64,000 bases of DNA, from positions 186,001 through 250,000 of the forward strand of contig NZ_CP051204.2 of assembly GCF_012516375.2 (NCBI RefSeq), read 5' to 3'. The DNA is from Chitinophaga oryzae. GTDB taxonomy: Bacteria; Bacteroidota; Bacteroidia; Chitinophagales; Chitinophagaceae. Of this stretch, positions 1-8,512 are shown one piece after another; the stretch's first letter is position 1; every line of letters starts with the position of its first letter. The notes below the pieces were generated by a model. The model was not told the DNA's origin. It was given only the letters and a program-made list of their open reading frames with translations, and ran no database searches. Position numbers and translations under genes: made by a program.

Positions 1-1628
1 GACATTACCAGTCTTTCCCGGATGGGATCGATGGGTGGGTTGGTCACCTGGGCGAACAGCTGTTTGAAGTAGTTGGCCAGGTGCTGCGGCTGATTGCTGA
101 GCGCGGCCAGCGGCGTATCCGTGCCCATGGAGCCTACCGGTTCTTTGCCGTCGATGGCCATCGGGGCAATGATATGCTCCATATCTTCGGTGCTGTAACC
201 GAAAGCGCGCTGGTATTTAAAGATCTGGTCGTGCTCGAGGTGGGTAAAGGTAACCCTTGGCTCAGGCAGCTCTTCCATGCGGATCTTATATTTATTGAGC
301 CATTCGCCGTATGGCTGTTGGGTGCAGATCTGTTGTTTCAGCTCCTCATCGCCGATGATGCGGCCCTGGTCCATGTCTACGATGAACATTTTTCCGGGCT
401 GCAGGCGTCCTTTTTCTTTTACGTTTTTAGGATCGATGGGTAATACACCGGCTTCAGAGGCCATGATCACGCGATCGTCTTTGGTCACGACAAAGCGGCT
501 GGGGCGTAATCCGTTACGGTCCAGCGTAGCACCGATGATTTTACCGTCGGTGAAGGAGATGGAGGCCGGGCCGTCCCAGGGTTCCATCAGGGAAGCGTGG
601 TATTCGTAGAAAGCTTTTTTCTCCGGCGCCATGTCTTCATTGCCGTCCCATGCTTCTGGGATCAGCATCATCATTACATGGGGCAGGGAGCGGCCGGTCA
701 TGGTCAGCAGCTCGATCACGTTGTCGAGGCTGGCGGAGTCCGACTGACCTTCTTCTACGATCGGCAGCAGCATGTCCATTTCTTCGGGAGTGAAAAACCG
801 GGACATGAAGTCGCGCTCACCGGAGCGGAGCCAGTTAAGGTTGCCTTTCAGCGTATTAATTTCCCCGTTGTGGGCGATATAACGGTAAGGGTGCGCTAAC
901 CGCCAGCTGGGGAAAGTGTTGGTTGCAAAACGGGAGTGGATGAGGGCGAAGGCGGACACCATCTTCTCATCGCTCAGGTCAGTATAATAATGACGTACCT
1001 GGTAGGTGGTCAGCTGACCTTTATATACGATCGTTTTATAGGAAAGAGAAGCGATGTAAAACAGTGCTTTCTCTTTGGGGATGGTATTACGAACGGTTTT
1101 GGACACGTAATTGCGGAGCACAAACAGTTTGCGCTCAAACAGTTCCGGGTCGCTGATATGATAGGGACAGGCGATAAATACCTGTTCAATTTCCGGTTCT
1201 ACAGACAGGGCGGATTCTCCGATGCCATCGGGGCGAACGGGTACTTTACGGTATCCCAGGATCTCGAGGCCCAGTTTTTCGGCGCTGCGTTGCAGGATTT
1301 CACGGCACTCTTCGCGCCAGCGGGGTTCTTTCGGGAAAAAGACCATGCCTACACCATACTTACCAAATTCAGGCAAGCTGATACCTAACCGAAGGCACTC
1401 ATCATATAAAAATTCATGGGGGACCTGAAACAGGATTCCTGCACCATCACCCGTGTTCTGCTCACAACCGCAGGCACCGCGGTGTTCCATGTTTTCCAGC
1501 ATGGTGAGGGCATCACGAATAATATGGTGGGATTTACGACCCTTGATATGAGCCGTAAAACCTGTTCCGCAGGCATCATGTTCGAATTCAGGACGGTATA
1601 AACCTTGCGTTTGCTTCACTTCATCCAT
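1..1628 (-). CDS. gltB: Glutamate synthase large subunit, N-terminal part (cut by window edge)
   Basis: Large subunit of NADPH-type glutamate synthase, which moves the amide nitrogen of glutamine to 2-oxoglutarate in cytoplasmic ammonia assimilation. Reading leftward from 1628, about 542 residues are present. They begin MDEVKQTQGLYRPEFEHDAC, followed by GTGF. This is the short propeptide and mature N-terminal cysteine of class II (Ntn) glutamine amidotransferases. Further on come MLENMEHRGACG, IHSRFATNTFPSW, AHNGEINTLKGN and DRNGLRPSR, all typical of the GltB glutaminase domain. The flavin/FMN and iron-sulfur synthase domains and the C-terminal beta-helix lie beyond base 1. The ATG at 1626-1628 is chosen because the ATG at 1624 is out of frame. 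Family assignment is certain; only the cofactor specificity is not visible. Confidence 0.96.
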   Translation of the reverse strand, partial: MDEVKQTQGLYRPEFEHDACGTGFTAHIKGRKSHHIIRDALTMLENMEHRGACGCEQNTGDGAGILFQVPHEFLYDECLRLGISLPEFGKYGVGMVFFPKEPRWREECREILQRSAEKLGLEILGYRKVPVRPDGIGESALSVEPEIEQVFIACPYHISDPELFERKLFVLRNYVSKTVRNTIPKEKALFYIASLSYKTIVYKGQLTTYQVRHYYTDLSDEKMVSAFALIHSRFATNTFPSWRLAHPYRYIAHNGEINTLKGNLNWLRSGERDFMSRFFTPEEMDMLLPIVEEGQSDSASLDNVIELLTMTGRSLPHVMMMLIPEAWDGNEDMAPEKKAFYEYHASLMEPWDGPASISFTDGKIIGATLDRNGLRPSRFVVTKDDRVIMASEAGVLPIDPKNVKEKGRLQPGKMFIVDMDQGRIIGDEELKQQICTQQPYGEWLNKYKIRMEELPEPRVTFTHLEHDQIFKYQRAFGYSTEDMEHIIAPMAIDGKEPVGSMGTDTPLAALSNQPQHLANYFKQLFAQVTNPPIDPIRERLVM

Positions 1629-1991
1629 TTGGTTTAGATTTTTTGCTTTGATACACTCCTCCCTTCTGACTTTCGTCGATGGGTGGTGTACGATATAATT
1701 CGGGAACGGTTTAAAGATACTAAAGGAACGCTGTATTTTTTATATAAATTTTTGATAGAAGCTAAAAATTTAGAAAAAAATAAAAATATATCCCTTATTG
1801 TTAGAATTTATAGAAAAATGATTGCAGTGAGGCCGGTAATCCGGGCAGGCGGTTGCGGAGTTATTGTCAACTTGGCGGACGGAAATATCCGGGCCCGGAA
1901 GCAGACAGTGGCAATACCCGGATTGACTTAAATTCGCGGAAAATTGTCATAAACAGCAACCTATACCTATCAATCATATATATAATATAAA
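1629..1991. other. AT-rich divergent intergenic region
   Basis: A 363-base gap between divergent gltB and the secreted protein at 1992. It is AT-rich with A/T runs around 1735-1800, and must hold both promoters. TATCTTTA, read on the minus strand near 1714-1721, is one mismatch from TAnnTTTG and could be the gltB -7 box. An 82-codon open frame at 1683-1931 has no family features or plausible start context and I do not call it a gene. Confidence 0.5.
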
Positions 1992-3080
1992 ATGTCAACC
2001 AAACAATCCCTGCTGCTTTCAGCGTTGTTAACCGCTTCTGCCGTGACGGCTATGGCGCAATACCCTACTGACGAGGTGGCGCCGGTGAAATCACAAAAGC
2101 AGGCAGAACTGAACACAGGAAAAATCGTTCTCGGAAAAGAAAAACTGCTGACAGCAGAGCAACTGCCATTAAAGATCAGCGGTATCGAAGTGGTCAGCGC
2201 GCTGTGGGATACGGCGCACCTGGGCTTTATCTCGCTGGGTTCCCGCTGGATGCCCGCCACCCCTGATAAAGCAATGACGCCCTACCTTTCGGAATTTGTG
2301 GAAAATGCATTTTCTCACCTGTATACCCCGGATGGGATGAAGCTCCTGTGGGTGATAGATGACCTGCGGATAGGCGAACAACCCGGCGGTATGACCGAAA
2401 AAGCTTTCGTCCGCCTGAAGGCCACAGCTTATGGATCTACAGACGGCCAGCATTACAAACGGCTGTACGCTATGGATGAGGCCAAACTGAACAGGGGCCT
2501 GGGGCTAACGAAAAAGCACCATCAGTTTATAGCCGGTGCTTTTGCGGAGTTGCTGCAGAAGACACCGGAAAAATCTGACAGCCTGTGGGCGAAGTCAGAT
2601 ATCCTTGCCCGTCACCTGCAAATAAGACAAGTACCGGCATTAATGGCACAGTTGAAAGATGGTGTGTATCAGAGCTTTGAAGCTTTCCGGAACAACACTC
2701 CTGTCTTCACGCAGTTTGAAATTAAAAAGGGCGAATATGAGTATGAGTGGTGGGATATTATTGCAACCACCCCGGAGGGGCAGAAAGGACGGGTTAAATC
2801 CTGTTGGGCTGTTGTAAAGGAAGGAAACATATTTCGCTATGTGGAGGGGAAGCTGGTTCAGCTGGAGCGTTTCGAATATGGATATGTTATTTCCCGTTAC
2901 CTGAAAGATAGCCGTGACCGTAGCCGGGCTGCAATGACAGGTGGTATATTGGGAGGCGCCATAGGAGCGCTGGCGGCATCAGGCAGCGGGCATATGGTCA
3001 GTGCCGACGCTTTTCCTGCCCTGAAGGTAAGCCCGGACGCTACAGCTATAGATATGGAAACAGGCGCATTTATCTTCTGA
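1992..3080 (+). CDS. Secreted protein of unknown function
   Basis: 362 residues, not recognised. The N-terminus (STKQSLLLSALLTASAVTAMAQ) reads as a signal peptide with cleavage after AMA or AQ, so the product is probably periplasmic or outer-membrane associated. The body is mixed charged and aromatic sequence with no catalytic motif I can name. Near residues 316-332 a glycine/alanine stretch (GGILGGAIGALAASGSG) resembles the glycine-zipper segments of small membrane-associated lipoproteins and outer-membrane proteins, so membrane insertion of this part is possible. It stands alone, divergent from gltB and convergent with the glycosidase-like gene. A 14-bp hairpin overlaps its last codons. Confidence 0.8.
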   Translation: MSTKQSLLLSALLTASAVTAMAQYPTDEVAPVKSQKQAELNTGKIVLGKEKLLTAEQLPLKISGIEVVSALWDTAHLGFISLGSRWMPATPDKAMTPYLSEFVENAFSHLYTPDGMKLLWVIDDLRIGEQPGGMTEKAFVRLKATAYGSTDGQHYKRLYAMDEAKLNRGLGLTKKHHQFIAGAFAELLQKTPEKSDSLWAKSDILARHLQIRQVPALMAQLKDGVYQSFEAFRNNTPVFTQFEIKKGEYEYEWWDIIATTPEGQKGRVKSCWAVVKEGNIFRYVEGKLVQLERFEYGYVISRYLKDSRDRSRAAMTGGILGGAIGALAASGSGHMVSADAFPALKVSPDATAIDMETGAFIF

Positions 3081-3097
3081 TATATGCGCCTGTTTCC
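3056..3097. terminator. Hairpin at convergent gene ends
   Basis: Perfect 14-bp arms, GGAAACAGGCGCAT at 3056-3069 and its reverse complement at 3084-3097, with a 14-base loop. The left arm lies inside the coding sequence of the upstream gene and the stop codon (3078-3080) is in the loop. It sits 6 bp from the stop of the convergent gene at 3103. There is no clear U-tract on either strand, so this is a terminator-like or 3'-end-protecting stem rather than a classical intrinsic terminator. Confidence 0.5.
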
Positions 3098-3102
3098 GGT
3101 TG

Positions 3103-4644
3103 TCAGGGTTCAAAGATAAATGTCGTTTTACCGTTTCTGATCTCCATCCGCAGCGGTTCGCTGAGGTGGCTCTCATTCTGGAGCCGGTCCAGCGCGGTAA
3201 CTACATAAGTGTAGGTCTTCCCTCTCACATAAGTCAGGTCTTTGTATTCCGGATCTGACGATTGTGGCAGGATGGCCAGGATTTTCGTGGGGTCGGTCAC
3301 GTTAACCGGCTCATTGGCTTCAAAACGGTACAGCACATATTGTTTGGTACGGCCGCTGGTATCGTCGTCGGTCCAGTGGATTTCCAGTCCGCCGGGCCTT
3401 TCAAAAGCATCGATGAAATAAGGAGGGTCTGGTGTGGTATTGGGCAGCCACGACATTACCGGCCGCAGCGCGGGGTACTTATAGTAGTGGTTGCGCAGCG
3501 TGTCTTCGATACCCAGCGGGTTGCCGCGGAAAGATTTGGCGCTGTAAAAGACGCTGCCTTGTATGGTATTCAGTGTCCGAGCCTCTTCTATCTGCATCGG
3601 CAGTTCGCGTGGATTTTTCCAGGCGGCGTTGCTGCCGAGGCGGTAAACGCCATGTCCGATGTATATCTGCCGGCCATAGCCGTGCTGGCTCCACCAGTTG
3701 AGCAACACTTCATAGTCCGCCAGGCGGTGGCCCCGCTCCCAGTACAACTGAGGCGCTGCGTAATCTATCCATCCTTTCTTCAGCCATTTTAAAATATCAG
3801 CGTAGAGATCGTCGTAGTTGGTCATGCCGCCGCGGGTGTAGGAGCCTTCAGGATCTTTGCTGCGGTCGCGCCACACGCCGAAGGGGCTGATACCGAATTT
3901 CACCCATGGTTTTTCGGCTTTGATGGCAACGCTGAGCATTTCAATGATGGCGTCCACATTGGCCCTGCGCCAGTCATCTTTCATCATGCCGTTACCATAC
4001 ATGCGGTAGGAAACGTTGTCGGGGAATTCTTTGCCGGGCACACGATAAGGATAGAAATAGTCATCGAAGTGGACGGCATCGATGTCATATCTTTTTACCA
4101 CATCGCGCACGACGGTAGTCACATAGGTCCGCACTTCCGGGATACCGGGATCGAAATATTTTTTATTGTCGTAGACGAGGAACCACTGCGGTTTCAGGCG
4201 GGTGATGTGATTAGCGGCTACGCTGCTGCGGCTGACATTGAATACGGCCCTGTAGGGGTTGAACCAGGCGTGAAACTCCATGCCCCGCTTGTGGGTCTCC
4301 TCAATCATAAACTGAAGGGGATCGTAGTAAGGGTTGGGCGCCTGCCCTTGTGTGCCGGTCAGATATTCGGACCAGGGTTCATAAGGAGAAGCATAAAACG
4401 CGTCGGTTGCAGGCCGTACCTGGGCAACGACCGTGTTCATGCCATTGCGTTGCATCTGATCAAGCAAATCGATAAACTCCTGCTTTTGTTGTTCCGTGGG
4501 CAATCCGCGCCTGGAAGGCCAGTCAATATTTTCCACTGTGGCGATCCACATCCCGCGCATTTCCCTTTTGGGCGGCAACTGCGCCCATGCCTGCTGTGTG
4601 AGGCCCGCACAAAGGGCCACACCGGCTAATAACTGCTTCAACAT
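3103..4644 (-). CDS. Secreted GHL10 (DUF187)-family glycosidase-like protein
   Basis: 513 residues. A signal peptide (residues 1-21, ending AWAQ) targets it to the periplasm or surface. The body begins REMRGMWIATVENIDWPSRR, the typical opening of glycosyl hydrolase-like 10 (YddW/DUF187) TIM barrels. NTVVAQVRPATDAFYAS, AWFNPYR, VHFDDYFYPY (about residue 195) and APQLYWERG follow. The paired aspartates of the FDDY strand are the likely acidic active-site residues by analogy with the family. From about residue 400 a C-terminal fibronectin-III-like beta-sandwich is suggested by EIHWTDDD and TYTYVVTALDR. Relatives have been linked to peptidoglycan or other polysaccharide cleavage, but the substrate here cannot be read from sequence. 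The gene has its own transcription unit, 73 bp downstream of the MscS gene. Confidence 0.9.
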   Translation of the reverse strand: MLKQLLAGVALCAGLTQQAWAQLPPKREMRGMWIATVENIDWPSRRGLPTEQQKQEFIDLLDQMQRNGMNTVVAQVRPATDAFYASPYEPWSEYLTGTQGQAPNPYYDPLQFMIEETHKRGMEFHAWFNPYRAVFNVSRSSVAANHITRLKPQWFLVYDNKKYFDPGIPEVRTYVTTVVRDVVKRYDIDAVHFDDYFYPYRVPGKEFPDNVSYRMYGNGMMKDDWRRANVDAIIEMLSVAIKAEKPWVKFGISPFGVWRDRSKDPEGSYTRGGMTNYDDLYADILKWLKKGWIDYAAPQLYWERGHRLADYEVLLNWWSQHGYGRQIYIGHGVYRLGSNAAWKNPRELPMQIEEARTLNTIQGSVFYSAKSFRGNPLGIEDTLRNHYYKYPALRPVMSWLPNTTPDPPYFIDAFERPGGLEIHWTDDDTSGRTKQYVLYRFEANEPVNVTDPTKILAILPQSSDPEYKDLTYVRGKTYTYVVTALDRLQNESHLSEPLRMEIRNGKTTFIFEP

Positions 4645-4717
4645 CTGCCTTGCTTTAAACCGTAAGATGCGAAAATAGCAAAAAGGAAGCCTGTTTGCTT
4701 GCTTAATTATATGATTC

Positions 4718-6571
4718 TTATGGCTTATGGTCCACTTTTACCTTAAATGCGGGAGGCTCGTAATTTCCCGGCATATAGGAAGCCGGAATGGTCGTGGTAT
4801 TTCCATCGCGGTGTGCATGATATTGCGGAGACATGATCTCTACGCCGGCCTCGTTAAAATGATCCTGTATCTGCTGGTTCAGCAGGGAATAGATTTCACT
4901 CATCCGGTGCGATTTTTCCGTATAGGCGTTGATTTCATAAGCTACAGAAAAATCATTCAGCGCTGTTTGCAACACAAATGGCTGCCGGTCTTTCAGGATG
5001 CCATCGGTGGCCAGCGCAGCGCGGACCAGCAGATCGTGCACCTGTTTCCAGGGGACATCATAACCAATAGTGACGGTGGTGTGCAGGATCAGCCCCAGAT
5101 CTTTACTGGAAGAAGTGAAGTTGACCGTATGGCCGTTGAGGATGCTGGCATTGGGCACGGTGATCTCTTCGTTTTTGGTGGTGCGCAACCGCGTTACCAG
5201 CAGGTTCTTTTCAATAACATCGCCGGTGATTTCCCCCAGCCGTATACGGTCCCCTATTTTAAAGGGCCGCATGTAGGTGATCACAAAGCCGGCTACCACA
5301 TTGGAAATGGCGGACGACGATCCCAGGGAGAAAAGGATGCCGAGAAATACGGACACGCCCTGGAACACTTTGGAGTCTGACCCCGGGAGATAAGGAAAGA
5401 TCACGACAAACATAAAAGCGTATAGCAGGAACTTGATGCCACTGGCGGTAGGCCAGGCCCAGTCTGTATAAAAGCCGTTGATTTTCAGGTTGCCGCAGGC
5501 GATTTCACTGGCGAGATAGTTGACCAGCCGGATGAGCAGGCGCGTTACCACATATATGACCAGTATCGTCAGTAGTTTGGGCAGATAGCTGAAGATGCCC
5601 AGCAGGATGGATTTGATAGGCGATAAGGTCCAGTCGATGAGTTTATCGGCAATGCCTTTGGTCCAGGGGAAGATGCCGAAGATGAGCGGCAGCGTAATGT
5701 AGAGGACCAGCAGGATAAGTACGATGCGTACCACGCCAAGGGCGCTGTAGATAAGACTGAGTTGTTTCTGCTGGTTCAGCAGGGCGTAGTTCTTTACTTT
5801 CACGCCTTTCACGTAACGGTCTTTTTCGCGGACAAGCCTTTTGCGAAGGGACCTGAACAGCCGGTTGATACCGAAGATGATAAAGCCCAGCACGACGAGT
5901 ATCAGCGCCAGCCAGCCAAGACGTACCAGGATGTACTGTACGCTGTGCTGCGCTTTTTCCTGCTGTATGGCTTTGCGGATAAGCGCTGCGTAGGTATCGG
6001 CCACCCGGGCCTTGTCCTGGTCCAGCCAGAGCGCGTCGTCGTCGGTGATGGTCTGGATAATCATGTCGTTGTACACCACATCGACATTGTTTTCGTTGGG
6101 CACTACCCGGATGGAATCCGGCGAGTAGAACGGGTCTTTTTCGATCAGTTGCAGTTTACGGGAAATATTGGCGGCGCGGTCGCTGGGTTTGAACGGGCCC
6201 AGTTTGTTATACACGCGGAACAGGGTGTCGCCGAAAGGGGCTACGGGTATGCCTTGCGAGATGGCTTTCATCCGGAGGATACGTTCCCGTTGGTGGACTT
6301 TCCTGAGCGAGTCGGCCTGCACGATCACAGCGAGCTGTTGTTCCAGTTCTTTTTTGCGCTGGTTGTTATTGCTGAGTTGCAGGATCTGTTCTTCCAGGGC
6401 GGCTTTGGTGGCGGCATCTGCCCTTATCAGGGAGTCGCTTTCCCGGAGCAGCCGGGTGGTGGCAATGAGCTGTGCGTTGGTGGTGGAGTCTTGTGATACT
6501 TTGCTGCTGTCCTGTGCGAGGCTCTGATGGATGGTAAGGATGGTTAATAAAAAGGAAAATACGGATCTCAT
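4718..6571 (-). CDS. MscS-family mechanosensitive ion channel
   Basis: 617 residues, much longer than E. coli MscS. A signal peptide (ending LAQ) is followed by a periplasmic, coiled-coil-prone region to about residue 200 with many Q/E/K/R. Then come several hydrophobic membrane spans and the MscS pore/beta core. The conserved segment SLGSSSAISNVVAGFVITY is the pore helix, and the following RPFKIGDRIRLGEITGDV is the beta domain. VTRLRTTKNEEITVPNAS closes the motif. It should act in the inner membrane as a tension-gated valve against hypo-osmotic shock. The extended N-terminus places it with MscK/YbdG-like large forms. It is transcribed alone or ahead of the glycosidase-like gene. Confidence 0.92.
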   Translation of the reverse strand: MRSVFSFLLTILTIHQSLAQDSSKVSQDSTTNAQLIATTRLLRESDSLIRADAATKAALEEQILQLSNNNQRKKELEQQLAVIVQADSLRKVHQRERILRMKAISQGIPVAPFGDTLFRVYNKLGPFKPSDRAANISRKLQLIEKDPFYSPDSIRVVPNENNVDVVYNDMIIQTITDDDALWLDQDKARVADTYAALIRKAIQQEKAQHSVQYILVRLGWLALILVVLGFIIFGINRLFRSLRKRLVREKDRYVKGVKVKNYALLNQQKQLSLIYSALGVVRIVLILLVLYITLPLIFGIFPWTKGIADKLIDWTLSPIKSILLGIFSYLPKLLTILVIYVVTRLLIRLVNYLASEIACGNLKINGFYTDWAWPTASGIKFLLYAFMFVVIFPYLPGSDSKVFQGVSVFLGILFSLGSSSAISNVVAGFVITYMRPFKIGDRIRLGEITGDVIEKNLLVTRLRTTKNEEITVPNASILNGHTVNFTSSSKDLGLILHTTVTIGYDVPWKQVHDLLVRAALATDGILKDRQPFVLQTALNDFSVAYEINAYTEKSHRMSEIYSLLNQQIQDHFNEAGVEIMSPQYHAHRDGNTTTIPASYMPGNYEPPAFKVKVDHKP

Positions 6572-6655
6572 TCCCGAAGCTTTTTATTAAAGTACGGAAA
6601 TTTCCCGGCGCAACATAGCTACAGGGCATAAAAAACGGGAGAGTGTAAGGCGGGG

Positions 6656-7108
6656 CTAGACTTTCCGTTGCAGGTACTGGGAATAGTCCGGCAGGATCAC
6701 TTCGTAGTCCTGGTGCATCAGCGGGGATGTCAGCAGGAAGTCGGCCGAAGCGCGGTTACAGGCCACAGGGATATTCCACACTACGCCCAGTCGCAGCAGC
6801 GCTTTGATATCCGGATCGTGCGGCAGGGCTTCCATGGGGTCCCAGAAGAAGATGATCACGTCCAGCGCGCCTTCGGCAACGAGGGCGCCGATCTGCTGGT
6901 CGCCACCCAGCGGGCCGCTCAGCAGTTTCCTGACAGAAACGTCCAGCGCTTCCTCGATCAGTTTGCCGGTGGTGCCGGTAGCGTAGAGTTCATGGCGGCT
7001 CAGTACCGTTTTGTTGTAGGTCGCCCATTCTATCAGCTCGGCCTTTTTGTGGTCGTGCGCGATCAGGGCCACCCTTTTGCGTGCTTTCAATGTTTTGATG
7101 GTCTGCAT
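6656..7108 (-). CDS. mgsA: Methylglyoxal synthase
   Basis: 150 residues from the ATG at 7108, the family's usual length. The upstream in-frame TTG would add three residues and overlaps the promoter. The enzyme converts dihydroxyacetone phosphate to methylglyoxal and phosphate, a bypass of lower glycolysis under phosphate limitation or sugar-phosphate stress. The motifs seen match MgsA: ALIAHDHKK near the N-terminus, LSGPLGGDQQIGALVA with the catalytic aspartate, FFWDPMEALPHDPDIKALLR with the active-site His and Asp, and NIPVACNRASADFLL near the end. Its start codon lies only six bases after a TACTTTTG promoter box. Confidence 0.96.
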   Translation of the reverse strand: MQTIKTLKARKRVALIAHDHKKAELIEWATYNKTVLSRHELYATGTTGKLIEEALDVSVRKLLSGPLGGDQQIGALVAEGALDVIIFFWDPMEALPHDPDIKALLRLGVVWNIPVACNRASADFLLTSPLMHQDYEVILPDYSQYLQRKV

Positions 7109-7114
7109 ATGCTG

Positions 7115-7122
7115 CAAAAGTA
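7115..7122 (-). promoter_or_regulatory. Promoter -7 box for mgsA (leaderless candidate)
   Basis: TACTTTTG on the minus strand fits the Bacteroidota -7 consensus TAnnTTTG. The final G (7115) is six bases before the ATG at 7108, so transcription should start at or next to the first codon and the mRNA would be leaderless or nearly so. Confidence 0.6.
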
Positions 7123-7162
7123 CTAAGCCGCGGGAGAAAAATAAATGTAAAATTTAATAATA

Positions 7163-7678
7163 TTAGTGCCTGTCGGCCGTATCGAGGTTGGCCAGGTCGC
7201 GGTCGAAGATATAAAGGCCGCCTTTGTCTTCCCCGATCAGTTTGAGTTTATCAAGGATATTGCGCGCCATGCGTTCTTCTTCAATCTGTTCGGTGACATA
7301 CCACTGCATGAAGTTGTGGGTGGCATAGTCTTTTTCCTGCAGGCAGAGGTCCACCAGTTTGTTGATCTCCCGGGAAACGGCCAGCTCATGGCTGTATACG
7401 TGTTCAAATACAGCATGAATGTTGGCGAACTGATGCTCCGGTTGCCGGAGTGCCGGAACGAGGCCGTGACCGCCTCTTTCATTGATGAATTTCACCAGTT
7501 TCAGCATGTGTATACGCTCTTCGTCGGAATGCCGGTAGAGGAACTGTGCGATACCGTTATACCCCTGTACTTCGGCCCATGAAGCCATGGCCAGGTAATA
7601 CTGGGACGAAGCGGCTTCCATTTCCACCTGTTGGTTGAGCGCAGCCTGAATTTTGGGAGAAAGCTCTTTCAGTAACAT
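7163..7678 (-). CDS. Ferritin
   Basis: 171 residues, a non-heme ferritin of the bacterial FtnA type, which assembles into a 24-subunit shell that oxidises Fe(II) and stores it. The di-iron ligands are visible as E17 in the first helix (QVEMEAASSQYYLAM), the helix B motif DEERIHM (about residues 50-56), and later glutamates/glutamine in SHELAVSREI and VTEQIEEERMA. No heme-binding methionine typical of bacterioferritin is evident. It is divergent from the iron-sulfur scaffold gene nfu, so iron storage and cluster delivery face each other across 151 bp. The C-terminal tail (about residues 152-171) is somewhat longer than in short FtnA proteins. Confidence 0.96.
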   Translation of the reverse strand: MLLKELSPKIQAALNQQVEMEAASSQYYLAMASWAEVQGYNGIAQFLYRHSDEERIHMLKLVKFINERGGHGLVPALRQPEHQFANIHAVFEHVYSHELAVSREINKLVDLCLQEKDYATHNFMQWYVTEQIEEERMARNILDKLKLIGEDKGGLYIFDRDLANLDTADRH

Positions 7679-7802
7679 GACATTAGTTTTTAATTTGATG
7701 TAGGGAACGGCGTTAGAGGGGATATTGCTGCCGCTTATAACGTTATTGTAAAATTCGATGAGGTTTCCCTTTCCGCTGGCTTAAATTCTGCCCGGAAAGT
7801 GC

Positions 7803-7810
7803 TACCTTTG
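7803..7810 (+). promoter_or_regulatory. Promoter -7 box for nfu
   Basis: TACCTTTG, an exact match to TAnnTTTG, 19 bases ahead of the ATG at 7830. A start about six bases later gives a 5' UTR of roughly 13 bases. Confidence 0.6.
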
Positions 7811-7829
7811 TCAGGTAAATTAGGATAAA

Positions 7830-8426
7830 ATGATTAAAACAGGAAATCCGATCATTAGCATATACACGGAAATGACGCCCAATCCGGAAACCATGAAGTT
7901 TGTAGCCAACAAACTCCTGTATCCCGGCAAGAGCATCGATTTTCCGGATGAGGCCAGCGCAAAACCGTCCCCTTTGGCGATAGAACTGTTCAGCTTCCCT
8001 TTCATCAGGGGCGTGTTCATTATGGCCAACTTCATCACGCTCACCAAAACCAGTGAAACAGACTGGAACGATATAATCCCCACGGTAAAAGCCTTTCTGA
8101 AGGAATACCTGGAGGATAACCGCCCTGTTATCAACGAAGACGAAGTGGTAGTGACGAAAGACACCGCCAGCAACACCGTTAGCGCAGATGACAGCGACGT
8201 GGTAAAAAGAATCAAGGAACTGCTGGAAAACTATGTGAAACCTGCGGTAGAAATGGATGGCGGCGCCATTCAGTTCAAAAACTATGAAGCCGGCACGGTA
8301 ACACTGATGTTACAGGGTTCCTGTTCAGGCTGCCCCTCTTCCATGATTACGCTGAAAGCCGGTATCGAAGGCATGATGAAGCGTATGATCCCGGAAGTGA
8401 AGGAAGTTGTGGCAGAAGCAGAATAA
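7830..8426 (+). CDS. nfu: NifU-family iron-sulfur cluster scaffold/carrier (Nfu)
   Basis: 198 residues with the two-domain Nfu layout. An N-terminal Nfu_N domain (about residues 1-95; TPNPETMKFVANKLLYPGKS and FIRGVFIMANFITLTK) is joined by a linker to a C-terminal NifU-like domain (about 120-198). The latter contains YVKPAVEMDGGAIQFKNYE and GSCSGCPSS, whose CxxC pair holds a bridging Fe-S cluster. The protein delivers clusters to cytoplasmic apoproteins. It is monocistronic: a promoter box lies 19 bp upstream and an intrinsic terminator 31 bp downstream. Confidence 0.95.
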   Translation: MIKTGNPIISIYTEMTPNPETMKFVANKLLYPGKSIDFPDEASAKPSPLAIELFSFPFIRGVFIMANFITLTKTSETDWNDIIPTVKAFLKEYLEDNRPVINEDEVVVTKDTASNTVSADDSDVVKRIKELLENYVKPAVEMDGGAIQFKNYEAGTVTLMLQGSCSGCPSSMITLKAGIEGMMKRMIPEVKEVVAEAE

Positions 8427-8457
8427 GCCATAGTTGAGTGAATGATAGTGTTAAATG

Positions 8458-8490
8458 AAGCACAGTCTTTTTGGCTGTGCTTTTTTATTT
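8458..8490 (+). terminator. Intrinsic terminator of nfu
   Basis: AAGCACAG (8458-8465) pairs with CTGTGCTT (8475-8482) across a nine-base loop, followed by a run of T. It lies between nfu and the next gene. It also argues against the longer in-frame TTG start (8471) for that gene, which would fall inside the hairpin. Confidence 0.85.
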
Positions 8491-8512
8491 TTTTAAGATA
8501 GATATAGCGACA

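Noticed and set aside
1683..1931. 82-codon frame upstream of the secreted protein
   Set aside because: Begins within the gltB promoter region, is AT-driven in composition, and shows no family or signal features.
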